Source of the DNA: Sesamum alatum
Taxonomy: Eukaryota; Streptophyta; Magnoliopsida; Lamiales; Pedaliaceae
NCBI GenBank assembly: GCA_034509735.1
Contig: JACGWO010000007.1
Coordinates: 21,170,046-21,234,045 of the forward strand
Length of the DNA: 64,000 bases
Direction: 5' to 3'
Both the position numbers and the translations under genes were made by a program. The notes below the pieces were generated by a model. The model saw only the letters and a list, made by a program, of their open reading frames with translations, searched no databases and had not been told where the DNA came from. Positions within the stretch are counted from its first letter, which is position 1; each line of letters opens with the position of its first letter. Of this stretch, positions 1 through 10,775 are shown piece by piece.

Positions 1-1187
1 TTATTATTTATTCTAAGCCCATTAAATCAACCCTTTTAATAAATCCTATTTATTAATTTAATTCCCTTTATCAAATAGAAGGAATTAATTTCTCCAAGAA
101 AATATAGGACCCGATTAAATCTAATTTAATCATTCCTTTACTCCAATATTTAATTCCAAATTAAATACTAAGTGTGTGTGGATAGTGTGTGACTCTTTAG
201 GTTCACCATTCAGCTAGACTTGGTCGGATTCCTAGAATCCGCCCGTTACCATGGGTGGCCATCTAGCAACGGTCCATGGCACTAGATACTAGGTGAAATA
301 TTCGGGGATGAACATTTAGGCTCTAACAGTACACTTGTCCTTCTGTCTTCGGTCTCATCACTTAGAGTCTAGGGCATGAAAAAAGCAGGTACCCATTTTG
401 GACCTGAGTGTCAGTCTGTCCTTACTAAATGCCGCAAGGGAAACCTTTCCCTTCTGTTCAGTTACTGTGGCCACAGATTTCAGGGACAAGACACAAAGCA
501 TACATGAGACTCAGCTGTCAATACCTTTTGACAGGAGACAGATCCTTTCTTGGAAACTACTGTCACTTTGTACACCCGAGCTGCACTAGACATTGCTTAT
601 GACTACTCAAGAGTATTTTGGCAATCTCTCACCATATTTAAGATACAGAACTGATGTACAGGTAAACTCAGCAGTTCCTCAAGTCAAAGGACTTGGCCTG
701 TACCGTTGGAACCGGGAATACACGTCATACCTTGCTGACCATACTCAAGGTCCTCCATAAGACGGTTCCCGCGAGTCACCTCAGTCAGCTGCTTCCTAGC
801 ACGCTGACCCACTAACACTACTTAGACGACCTTCGTCACCCGTCGATGAAATACGACAGCAGATGCTTAGTGCAAGTCTCAAAGGGAATCCCGGTACCCA
901 TTTTTCGGGATTCCTTGACTTGGAGATTTCCGGACTGATTCGGCGAGACTGATTTCATGGACCTACCTCCAAGCGTACTCCCAGTCCCCGAAATCGTTTC
1001 TCAGTCCGTGGGCTTTGTTTGCATAGTGAACAGAAATGTAAATGCAGATAAGTGAACGTAAACAAAGTATTGCCATTTGAATTTTCACTTCTTTATTCAT
1101 AAATGTTTTATCAAATACCAAAGATTTGTCTAGACATAGGTTACATATTCCTGCCAAAATTGGCTTACATGGTCACCTATTCTAACA
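1..1187 (-). mobile_element. Long LTR, family A (partial, runs off window)
   Basis: Read on the minus strand this begins TGTTAGAATAGGTGACC at 1187 and matches, over its whole visible length, the start of the solo LTR at 8432-10655. The most conserved block is the TAGTGCCATGGACCGTTGCTAGA region at about 250-290, which recurs near 9379 and 46000. The LTR terminus lies exactly at 1187, where copia protease coding sequence resumes, so this is an insertion into the copia element. Only the first 1.2 kb of an LTR of about 2.2 kb is in the window. The five bases after the junction are CTCTG; the matching duplication lies outside the window. Confidence 0.8.
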
Positions 1188-1188
1188 C

Positions 1189-1509
1189 TCTGGAGCTAAT
1201 ATACACGTTTGTTTTGATAAATCAATGTTTAAATCCTATCAGAACTCAAGTGGAGGAAGCGTGACACTAGGAAATAATACTACCGCACAAATTCATGGAA
1301 TTGGAAATATTGATCTAAAGATGACCTCTGGAAAGATATTGACTCTTGATGGTGTGCGGCACGTACCCGACATTAGGAAGAATTTAGTGAGTGGATCTTG
1401 TTTAGTGCAAAGTGGTTACAAACTAGTTATGCAGTCCAATAAAGTTGTAATCACTAGAAATAATATTTTTGTCGAAAAGGATTTGTTAGTGATGGATTAT
1501 TTAAATTAA
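1189..1509 (+). pseudogene. copia protease C-terminal part and linker
   Basis: The reading frame opens at SGANIHVCFDKS, the residues that directly follow the catalytic aspartate of copia aspartic proteases (D-S/T-G-A). The aspartate codon itself is divided by the family-A LTR insertion. The frame continues through GVRHVPDIRKNLVSGS, a motif found between protease and integrase in this family, and stops at 1507-1509. This is a fragment with no function on its own. Confidence 0.85.
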
Positions 1510-1523
1510 ATATTGTAAATGAA

Positions 1524-2298
1524 TTGAAAGAAAGTTATAATTTAATACTTAATATTGAATCTAGTATTTTATGGCATGAAAGATTGGGACATGTAAGTAA
1601 TAAAAAGATTAAAAAGCTTATGGAACTTAGTCTAATTCCAAAATCTCAAGTAAATATTGATTATAAATGTGAAATATGTGCGCAAACAAAACAAGCTAAA
1701 AGGCCTTATAAGTCAGTTGAAAGAAATTCAAATATTTTGGATCTTATCCATAGTGATGTTTGTGATTCAAATAGGTCTCCAACTAGAGGTGGCAATAAAT
1801 ATTTTGTAACCTTTATAGATGATTTTTCAAAATACTGTTATGTTTATCTTATTAAAGAAAAGGATGAAGTTTTTAATAAGTTTAAGGTTTATAAAAATGA
1901 AGTTGAAAATCAATTAGAAAAAAAGGATTAAAATACTAAGGTCTGACAGAGGGGGTGAATACTCTTCAGGAGAGTTGTCAAAGTTTTGTGAAGATAATGG
2001 TATAATACATTAATTCACACCTCCTTATTCACCACAATCAAATGGTGTAGCTGAGAGAAAAAATAGGACTTTAGTGGATATGGTTAATGCAATATTGTTA
2101 AATTGGGGAGCGCCAGAGAATTTGTGGGAAGAGGCTATTTTAGCTTCTTGTTATACACTAAATCGCATAATAGTTAAAGATAATACTAAAACACCTTATG
2201 AACTATGGAAAAACAGGACTCCTAGACTAAATTTTCTTAAAGTGTGGGGGTGTCTAGTGAAGGTAATTATACCTGAATTCAAAAGAGAAAGAAAATAG
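1524..2298 (+). pseudogene. copia integrase, broken
   Basis: The zinc-binding HHCC motif is present (WHERLGH followed about 30 residues later by CEIC), then the catalytic core with its first two acidic positions (LIHSDVCD and VTFIDDFSKY). A frameshift in an A-rich run near 1920-1930 ends the first frame. A nonsense codon follows near 2010, and the third acidic position is still visible in NGVAERKNRT near 2044-2073. The frame reopening at 2074 continues with ILLNWGAPENLWEEAI and ends at 2298. The order of motifs is standard for copia, but the enzyme cannot be made from this copy. Confidence 0.87.
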
Positions 2299-2418
2299 GC
2301 CCTAAAACTATAGATGCTATCTTAATTGGATGCGCGCAAAATAGTAATGTAAATAGATTTCTAGTGTTTAATTATGAGGTTAGTGGAATATCTAACAATA
2401 CAATTATTGAGGCTATAG

Positions 2419-4132
2419 ATGCTACATACTTTGAAGATGTTTTCCCTTTTAAGACTAATTCAAAATGAGCCATCTATTTCAAAAATTGAATCTTCTAGAG
2501 TTGAATCATCTAGTAGTGCCATGTTAGAAACTAAGCAAGGAGAATCTATGGAATTGAGGAGAAGTAAAAGACCTAGGGTCGAAAAGAACTTTGGAGATGA
2601 TTTTATCACATTTTTAGTTGAAGGGGATCCACAAACTTATGATGAAGCAATATCTTCCATAGATGCACCTTTTTGGAAAGAAGCTATCAAAAACGAGTAC
2701 AATTCAATTATTCAAAACAATACCTGGGTTTTATCTAATTTACCTCTTGGTAGTAAACCAATAGGATGTAGATGGATCTTTAAGAAAAAGTTAAAAGTTG
2801 ATGGATCAATAGATAAATATAAGGCAAGATTAGTAGCGAAAGGATTTACTCAACAAGAAGGGATAGATTATTTTGATATTTATTCTCCTGTTGCTAGAAT
2901 TTCAACTATTAGAACTTTGTTGGGTTTATCATCTATATATAAGGTAATGATTCATCAAATGGACGTTAAGACTGCATTTTTAAATGGGGATTTAGATGAA
3001 GAAATTTATATGGAACAGCCTGAAGGTTTTAAGGTTAAAGGACAAGAACATATGGTGTGTAAGTTAGTGAAATCTTTATATGGTTTGAAACAAGCTCCTA
3101 AACAATGGCATGAGAAATTTAATTAGGTGATTATAGGTTTTGGATTCAAGTTAAATGAGCATGACAGATGTGTATATTGTAAAGAGGAAATGGTGAGAAT
3201 CTGATACTATGCTTATATGTAGATGACATATTAATTTTTGGGTCTAATTTACAAATTATAGGAAATGTTAAAAGTTATCTATCAAATAGTTTTGAAATAA
3301 AAGATTTGGGAGAAGCACATAGTATTTTGGGTATGAAAGTTAGTAGAACTCGAGAAGGAATTTTATTGAACCAATCTGAAGCAATTGAAAATTTTCTGAG
3401 AAAATTCAATTATTATGATCATAAGTCTGTTCTACTCCATTTGATCCAAATACACATTTAACAAAAAATTTGGGTGAACCTGTATCTCAGTTAAAATATT
3501 TTCAAATTATAGGATCATTGTTATATTTTTCTAACAGGACTAGACCAGATATTTCCTACGCAGTTGGTAGACTTAGTAGATACACTCATAATCCAAGTAA
3601 AGATCATTGTAATGCTTTGAAAAGAATTATTAAATATCTTAGAGGAACAATAAACTATTCGTTATGCTATAAAAGTTTTCCCAATGTACTTGAAGGATAT
3701 AGTGATGTTAATTGAATTACTGATAGCTCTGTGGTTAAGTCTACTAGTGGATTTATTTTTATGATGGGTGGAGTAGCTATAACTTGGGGTTCTAAGAAAC
3801 AAACAGTTATATCCAGAAGTACTATGGAAGCTGGATTAATAGCTTTAGATACTGCTTGTACGATCGTTGAATGGTTAAGAGACCTATTACTTGATATTCC
3901 ATTGGTAAATAAAGCTTTGCCAGTTATTTCTATACATTGTGATTGTAAATCTACCATAGATGTTGTGAAGCAAACTCATTCTAATAAGAAAATGACTAGA
4001 CATCTACAAGCGAGGTGTAAGAGTGTGAAGTCATTGTTGAAAAGAAATGTCGTATCTCTTAATTTTGTGAAATCTGAAAAAATTTTGGCAGATAATTTGA
4101 CCAAAGGTCTACCCCAAAAAGGGTGTATATGA
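2419..4132 (+). pseudogene. copia reverse transcriptase and RNase H, broken
   Basis: The RT_2 type reverse transcriptase starts around DAPFWKEAIKNEY and includes KARLVAKGFTQQEGIDY, HQMDVKTAFLNGDL and KSLYGLKQAPKQWH, ending in a stop at 3126. The catalytic YVDD box survives in another stretch near 3216-3230. RNase H follows from 3470 (TRPDISYAVGRLSRYTHNP) with a stop near 3715, then continues to 4132 with VEWLRDLL and the terminal LADNLTKGLP region. At least three interruptions are visible. Confidence 0.88.
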
Positions 4133-4720
4133 ATCATCGAGGGGGATAGGCATAAGCCCACAAGGGAGTCACCTCCAGGAGTAACCCAACCTTTGTGATT
4201 GGAGACCCCATGAAGAAGGTTCAATAGGTAGGAATAACCTGAACTGCGTGACTCATATAGCACTACTTTATGAGGAGAGTGTCTCCTTCCCATCCCTATG
4301 GTGATAGTGCTTAACAGTGTGATGTTAGGTTGGGATTTAACCCTTTATGAGACCAAGGCGGGAATTCCACAGGGTATAGGTCGCACGTACCCTTGGAGGT
4401 TTCACCTAAATGAGAGTTGCTATGAGGTCGTGGCTATGGGTTTGGGCTTTAACCCTAAAAACTCTCATGAGAATCAAGAAGAGCGCATGGCCATTAACAG
4501 AGCTAACTCACTTTGAACATAAGACCGATGTCAATACTGTGTGTGTGACGTATTGAAATTTGACCAAGGGACCTAATTCAAGGCGTAGTCCATTATGGCT
4601 CCCTCAAATGAAAATCGCCAACACTAAATTGTAGGCTCAAGCCCCGAAGGCTCCTACACCTATCACATAGTATTCAGTTGCCCGATTATATTTACTTATA
4701 TATTATTTTGAAGTTTTCAA

Positions 4721-4733
4721 ACTTGTGGGGGAT
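4721..4733 (+). other. Polypurine tract of the copia element
   Basis: The purine-rich stretch TTGTGGGGGAT lies directly in front of the TGTTACA that begins the 3' LTR. This is the position and form typical of copia plus-strand primers. The 600 bp between the pol end and this site carry no coding signal. Confidence 0.7.
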
Positions 4734-5250
4734 TGTTACAATTTGAAGTTTTAAAACTTCAAAATAGTTTTAATTTTCAGATTTATTATGAAATCAAAAT
4801 TCAAATTTGTAACACCCCATTTTAATTGTGTAACACCCCACTAATGACCATTATTTCTATTTTAATTTTTGGGTGTTACATGTCCTATTCTAACACTATA
4901 AATAGGATGTCCTAGGATCTAGGTAGACACACAACTCACTATTTTCTTTGCACCTTATATTCTATCCTTCTTACTATATATTTTGGGGAAACTTGATAAG
5001 GTCTAGTTCTCTAGTCTTCTTGTGAACGTGCTCACAATAGAAGACACCGGTTATGACCTTTTGGGTTTTATCTTGGGGTGGTGGTGAGCCGACAGTACCT
5101 GCACGGAGGGAGGCCATCACGATCTTAGAATAGCGTCAAGTGACGTGACTCTTACAGGCCAGCCGTTTAAATTTATATACATATATTGCATACATTATTT
5201 ATCTTCATTTGCATAAATCTATTTCATCTTTAAATTAGAAATTTTCCACA
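4734..5250 (+). repeat. 3' LTR of the copia element
   Basis: It begins TGTTACAATTTGAAG right after the polypurine tract and holds a TATA-like box (ACTATAAATAGG near 4894-4908), as expected for a U3 promoter. The end at TTCCACA is inferred from the TG/CA rule. The 5' partner LTR is not in the window. Confidence 0.65.
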
Positions 5251-6248
5251 ACAAAATTGTATATATATTATCATAATTATATTTGTGCGGCAAATCATTT
5301 ACAATTTGTTTCTTATTTTTTCAGAATAATTATTATGTCTTTAATAAATAACTAATTATTTATATTTAAAACATTGAAATTCAGATTTTCAAATCGAAAA
5401 AAATAAAATTTGTATAGTATAAAAGTAAATATAATTTATGAAATTTGTATTGTATAGAAGATTGTAATTCTATTTGTATGAAAATCATTTATAAATTTAT
5501 TTTCTATTTTTTGAAAACCATAATATTATATTTAATTAATTAATAATTATTCAATAATTAAAACCTTGAAATTCAAATTTTATAATAGGAGTAAACCAAA
5601 TTTACCCAATGATTAAGGACATTTTCATTTGCATAACTGAGGCCCAGAGTCGTCTTTTATCATCAGAAAAAGGGAAGGAGTTAAACCCACCATCACCATG
5701 GCTACAAAAATCATCGACCCAGATTAGGTTTAGGAATCCAGGAAAAAGTACAAGTATAACGGGGAAATTGCACTAGCATCATCATCATTTCAATAATCTA
5801 TCATGAAGGCTATTAGAAATTCGCTTCAAATTAAAAAGTCGTGAAATCATCGGCTGCCGCATCACAAAGAGGACCGAAAATGAAACCAAACATATTACAT
5901 AAATTTAATGAAACCTAGGAAAAGATTCAAGAAAACTATTAATTAAGTTAATTTTGTTTCAAATGAAATTAATCAATTGATTTTTAATGATTTATCAACT
6001 AGAGTTTACTAAAATTTGGATTCTAAAGTCCTTTTAATCGTATTTGATCACAGACAATTATTTTACGTATAGACACAAGTTTGTAGATACAAGATATTTA
6101 TTTTAGATATAAGACTATAAAGATATTTATATCACAGGAGTTATGAAATGTTCCAAAAGTTTTTTAAAACAGTTTTTTTCTAATGCCTAATAATATAATA
6201 ATTATCATCTACTAAATAAGAAAATGGTGGATATTTGGTCATTCTTTT
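5251..6248. other. AT-rich intergenic DNA, no gene seen
   Basis: I see no coding exon, RNA gene or clean repeat boundary. A slightly more GC-rich patch lies at 5636-5780 but has no open frame I could support. Confidence 0.6.
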
Positions 6249-6253
6249 AATAA

Positions 6254-7026
6254 TGATGTGTACCGGGATCCAGCAATACAATAAAAAGTTGAGGGACACT
6301 CATGAAAATCCCAAAATTGAGGGGTGACTAACCTGCAATGAGGGATTAGCACTCCAATGCTTGAGTCAATAATATTCTTACTGATAAAAAATAAAGAAAA
6401 GAACTTGAAATAAGTGAAAATCATGGTAAAATAATGTAGTGTAGTGCAAAATCGTGTGAAAGTGAGCTAAAAAAAGCTTAGGAATAGAGTGAGAATGAGG
6501 TTGCAAAGTGAAGAATATGTTACTTAGAAAATGACTGCAGAATTAGTTATTTTATAAGGGCTCGTGCGTTCGATTTCGGAGAAGTTTTGTTGATATCCAT
6601 ACGCCGTTCGAAAGCCTAAGTAGTCAGCTATCTTCTTCAACAAACCGCATGAGATTTGGATTAAGAATTGGCGGAGATAAGACCGTTTGACTTAATCTTG
6701 TTAGGTCTGCCACCTTTTTCGGGAAGTAGTTACCTGCTGAGAAAAAATCAGATTCCAATCGGCTCTTTGAGAATTTGGATGAGATGTTTTAACATGACGT
6801 TTTTCCCACGTGTCAGTCATCTGTACGTCATGGAATCTATGTTATACGATGATTAGGCTTGTTGTACGGGGTTTTTTCCTTGGGCCTATCAAGTTAGTGA
6901 TTACAAAATGGCCCTATAGGTGAATATCTTATTACTTGGGCCAGGTAAGCCTGACCTGCTGGTCTATCTTATTTGCAGGTCCATCCCTTGTTCTTGGGCT
7001 TGTAAGATGGATATTAGGGGGCATCA
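6254..7026. mobile_element. Solo LTR, family B, copy 1
   Basis: The element runs from TGATGTGTAC to GGGGGCATCA, with TG/CA ends, and is flanked on both sides by AATAA (6249-6253 and 7027-7031). It is similar along its whole length to the element at 16348-17124. No internal coding sequence lies between the ends, so this is an LTR left after recombination between the two LTRs of a full element. Confidence 0.85.
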
Positions 7027-7895
7027 AATAATAATGTAGTTTTAATATAGTACCAAATATCCTTTTTATGTTCTAAATTCTTCTATTAAAAAATATCAAT
7101 ATGTTTTCTTTCTATCGTAACATTTAAATTACATTAGATTTTCAAATAAAATCAATTCGTATGAAACTAGACTTCAAGGATTTTTTTAACCGTAGCTGAC
7201 AGGCATATAAGTACTTCCTATGATACACTACAAAAAAATGCGGGATTTGGAGCGGGTGTCACACCCCGAACAATAATACGATTTTCTGCAGCTCAACGGT
7301 TATACATTAACAATATTACTTTTATAAAACATGAACCATTTCATAGTTGGTTATATAACATATTCTATCAACATAATTAACAGAAGTAGTTTCTCATCTA
7401 CGACACTTATACATGTTTCTCTTACATATGGAGTATAGACTATTATAACATGTTCACAAGCCATCTTCACTTTTAGTATATTGCAATCTCAAAATCTATG
7501 ACTTCTATCCTATTGACTTGTGAGGAGAACTCCGCATACTGGCCCGACCTGACTTGGAATGTACAATATTGATCTAGTCCTCAAGAGCGAACACAACAAG
7601 AATCTACACCTAAAAATGTTTGCAGAGGAGTGTGCCTGCAACTCAATAAGTAGACAACCGACACAATCTATACATGTAATTTAGGTTAATGTAAACCAAA
7701 ATTTGGCACATCATATATAAAACAATCATTATATCAATTCCAGCATTTCTAATTTATTCACCAGTAAGCAACTCATAGAAGGATAATCAAACACGTTAAT
7801 ACCTAGCCTGCTTATAAGAAAGTGATACAGTGTATTTCTCCATCAACTCAATCTCACCAATCATCACATTACGTTAAGTGAATCCCCCTTGGTAT

Positions 7896-8019
7896 GCCAC
7901 ATAGGCTAGTTTGCCACACAGGCTTGTTTTGCCACACAGGCTCGTTGTGCCACACAGGCTAGTTTTGCCACATAGGCTAAGTTGCGACACAGACTCGTTT
8001 TGCCACACAGGCTCGTTTA
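7896..8019. repeat. 18-bp minisatellite, about 7 units
   Basis: Units of the form GCCACACAGGCTNGTTTT repeat about seven times at an exact 18-bp spacing with scattered substitutions. On the minus strand this reads as a six-residue repeat (SLCGKT), but no gene surrounds it. It lies in the left part of the family-C LTR. Confidence 0.85.
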
Positions 8020-8431
8020 GATCAGCAAGGGGTATCACATAATATTTATACTCGGTTTCCAAAACTCCCTCATTTCCCCATAGCACCGTTCTTGTAAGCA
8101 GCTAGTCGCACATGACAACATAGTATCACAAATTCAATTACGAGCATCAATAAAACTCATAGAGCATGAAACATACACTTTCTCGTCTTATTTCCACCAC
8201 ATCATCATTCAATAGTAAAGCATCAATCAATCATGCCATCATAGTAATTCATCTCCAACACCATTCATACATCAAGGTAATGCCAAGAGATAAAATGGAG
8301 CATATTTAGATGACTCTAAATGTCTACTTACCTTGCTTCCACGAACTAAGCATTCAACGCAAACCAACCCATCAATTCTAACATCCTCATAGGTTATTAT
8401 AAGCTCAATCATAGACTCACATATAAATATT

Positions 8432-10655
8432 TGTTAGAATAGGTGACCAGAAAGCCAATAGGTTTGGCAATTTGTAACCTATTCGACAACTTGATGTAGA
8501 TGTAATATTATTATGTGATGAATAAGATGAGTGTTCGTCACCAATGGTACCTTCTTTGTTGCGCTCATCTTACATTTGTTAAAACGGTGTTTAACTTATA
8601 TCCCAACAAAGCCCACAGACCATGGATAACAACTCGTGCAGTTGGGCCACGCATTGGAGGGTGGTCATGGAACCAACTGATTAAGAGTTGGGTCTGAAAC
8701 GTTCCAAGTCGAGGACCTCGAGACAGGGCATCGAGAGTCCTATTGAGACTTGCGTCAAGAGTTGTGTTCATTAGATGAGTGTCGTGTTTCATCGGCGACA
8801 GGCGTGGGACGCCTACACGATCTTGATGGGTTGGTCGACTGGGGTCGAGCCGACTGGACTGACTCGCGGGGATCATCATATGGAAGCTTTAGAGGCTTGG
8901 TCGGTATGATTGGATTTCCCCGGTTCCGATAGTACGGGAGTATCCTCAGACTTGAGGAATCATGGCAGTCGCGTGCACAGGACGGCTGTATCTTGGATCT
9001 GGCGAGAGGTGATCATTCTGTAAGATGATCATCATAAGCCTTGTCCAGTGCAGTCGGAATGTATAGCGAGGATGGTGGATTCCAAGAAGAGGATCCGTCC
9101 CCTGTCAGTATGTGACAGAGGTATCTCATATGCGCTCGGAGACACGTTCATGCTGTTTAAAGCTGTGACCACAGTGGTTGGTCGAACAGGGAATGGTTTC
9201 CTGTGTCGATGCAATGAAGCATACGTGGTCTCGAGTATTAAGCATAGATGCCTAGTCAAGGATGGGAACTGCCGCCCAATTCCATACCCTAGACTAAGGC
9301 CGGGAGACGGTAGACGGAAGGATCGTACCCGTACGGAATCGGCGCCTAAATGTTCACTCCAATTCACCTAGTCTCTAGTGCCATGGACCGTTGCTAGACG
9401 GCCACCCATAGTAACGGGCCCTTGTGGGACACGGGCCCAAGTCTAGCTGAGGGTGAACCTAAAGGGTCACACACAAATCACCGAGGAGGTTGAGAGATCG
9501 ACTTGGAATCAATCTCGAAGGATAAATAAGTAATTGGATTACTTAAGGGAAAGTCCATTGGATGGACGGGCCGATATTGTATCGGGCTTTCATTTAATCG
9601 GTAAATTGGATTTTCGATTAAATATGAAAAGTTGAGACGTTGAGATGTTGGATCTTTTAATTGGATTAAAAGATCAACGAGAATAATTTAAATGGATATT
9701 AAATTGGATTTAATGTTGGATTCATCGTAATTGGATTACGATAAAACCCAATTCGTTAAATTATACCCGAAAGGAGAAATAATTCCTATTTTTGAATAGG
9801 AAGAAGTTGGACTTCTTCCCTTAATTAAACATGGCCGACATGCTCCCTTGGAGGAAGCAAAATCAGCCATGTTTCATGCTAGGTGGTATGTTGACTTATC
9901 TATTTTGGAAAGAGACAAATCAACTCCAATCAAGCTCTTCCCTTTTGGTATGATTTGATCATACCATAAATTTTGGTAGGCTTGATTGAAGAATTGATGG
10001 TGATTGATTGGAATGAATCTAGACATCCTTGGATGAACCTAGACACATTCCAATAATCACATTAATTATGTATATATATTAGAATATACAACACCAAGCA
10101 TAAGTGATTCATTATTCATCTTTTTCTAGGAAAAAGAGAAGACAAAAATCCCTCTCCTCTCTCTCAACTCTCGGCCCTCTCTCCCTCTCCTACACTTGTG
10201 TTCTTCACTTGATTTTGAATCAAGAAGAAGAACAAAGTAAGTTTACGAGAGCACTAATTCATAGTGTTCTTCTCTTAAACCGATTCCTTCTTAAACCCGT
10301 TCTTATCTAGCAAGAAGAACGTGTGTTCCGGTGTGGTGTGGATCACCTTTGGAGAATCCATATGTTTGGATTTCGTGAGCATTCCGGAGAAGGAACAACG
10401 CTAGTAGCCGGGAGCATACGCTAAACAATCAAAGGTAACGGTTTTACTACGCTTTGATTGATTTAATATACATCTATGCCCTATGTGTTTAAATATATAC
10501 TTCTAATATTTACACATCCTACATCGAACGCCCGGTTGAGCACCCAAGGGTACACCCCTTGGGATTCGTTTATTTAAATTAAATTTAAATTTACGCACTA
10601 TTTTCTCGCTTTCTCGCTTCCGCTCGCGCTCCCGTGCGGATCCGCTTGTCCTTCA
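8432..10655 (+). mobile_element. Solo LTR, family A (2.2 kb)
   Basis: It runs from TGTTAGAATAGGTGACC to CCGCTTGTCCTTCA, with flanking ATATT at 8427-8431 and 10656-10660. It matches the partial copies at 1-1187 and 44732-46095, both inverted relative to this one. A TATA-like stretch lies near 10070 and a CT-rich leader-like block at 10135-10200. Open frames inside, such as those around 9032-9371, are not conserved as proteins and I do not call genes there. Confidence 0.88.
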
Positions 10656-10671
10656 ATATTACCACAACGAT

Positions 10672-10775
10672 CAAGAGGAGCATATATATAGACAATGTTA
10701 ATCATCTACTTACATATAGGTATTATCAAAATGAAGAGGAGCATATATAGACGGTGCTAATCATCTACTTACAAA
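10672..10775. repeat. Short tandem duplication
   Basis: The phrase AAGAGGAGCATATATA followed by TAATCATCTACTTACA occurs twice about 60 bp apart. It lies within the family-C LTR, just after the nested family-A LTR. Confidence 0.7.

Larger units (their letters stand above)
1188..5250 (+). mobile_element. Ty1/copia retrotransposon, 3' part, degenerate
   Basis: The order protease, GAG-pre-integrase, integrase, reverse transcriptase, RNase H, polypurine tract, LTR identifies a Ty1/copia element on the plus strand. The 5' part (5' LTR, gag and the start of protease) is cut off by the family-A LTR at 1187. Several stops and frameshifts interrupt pol, so the copy is dead. Its right end is placed at the CA of TTTTCCACA near 5250; this is an estimate because the matching duplication on the left is outside the window. 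Confidence 0.85.

Noticed and set aside
7896..8019. Regular repeat that could suggest a CRISPR array
   Set aside because: Units of 18 bp abut each other with no unique spacers, and the window is plant nuclear DNA.
9032..9371. Overlapping frames of 107 and 111 residues on opposite strands
   Set aside because: They lie inside the family-A LTR and are not kept in its other copies at 1-1187 and 44732-46095.
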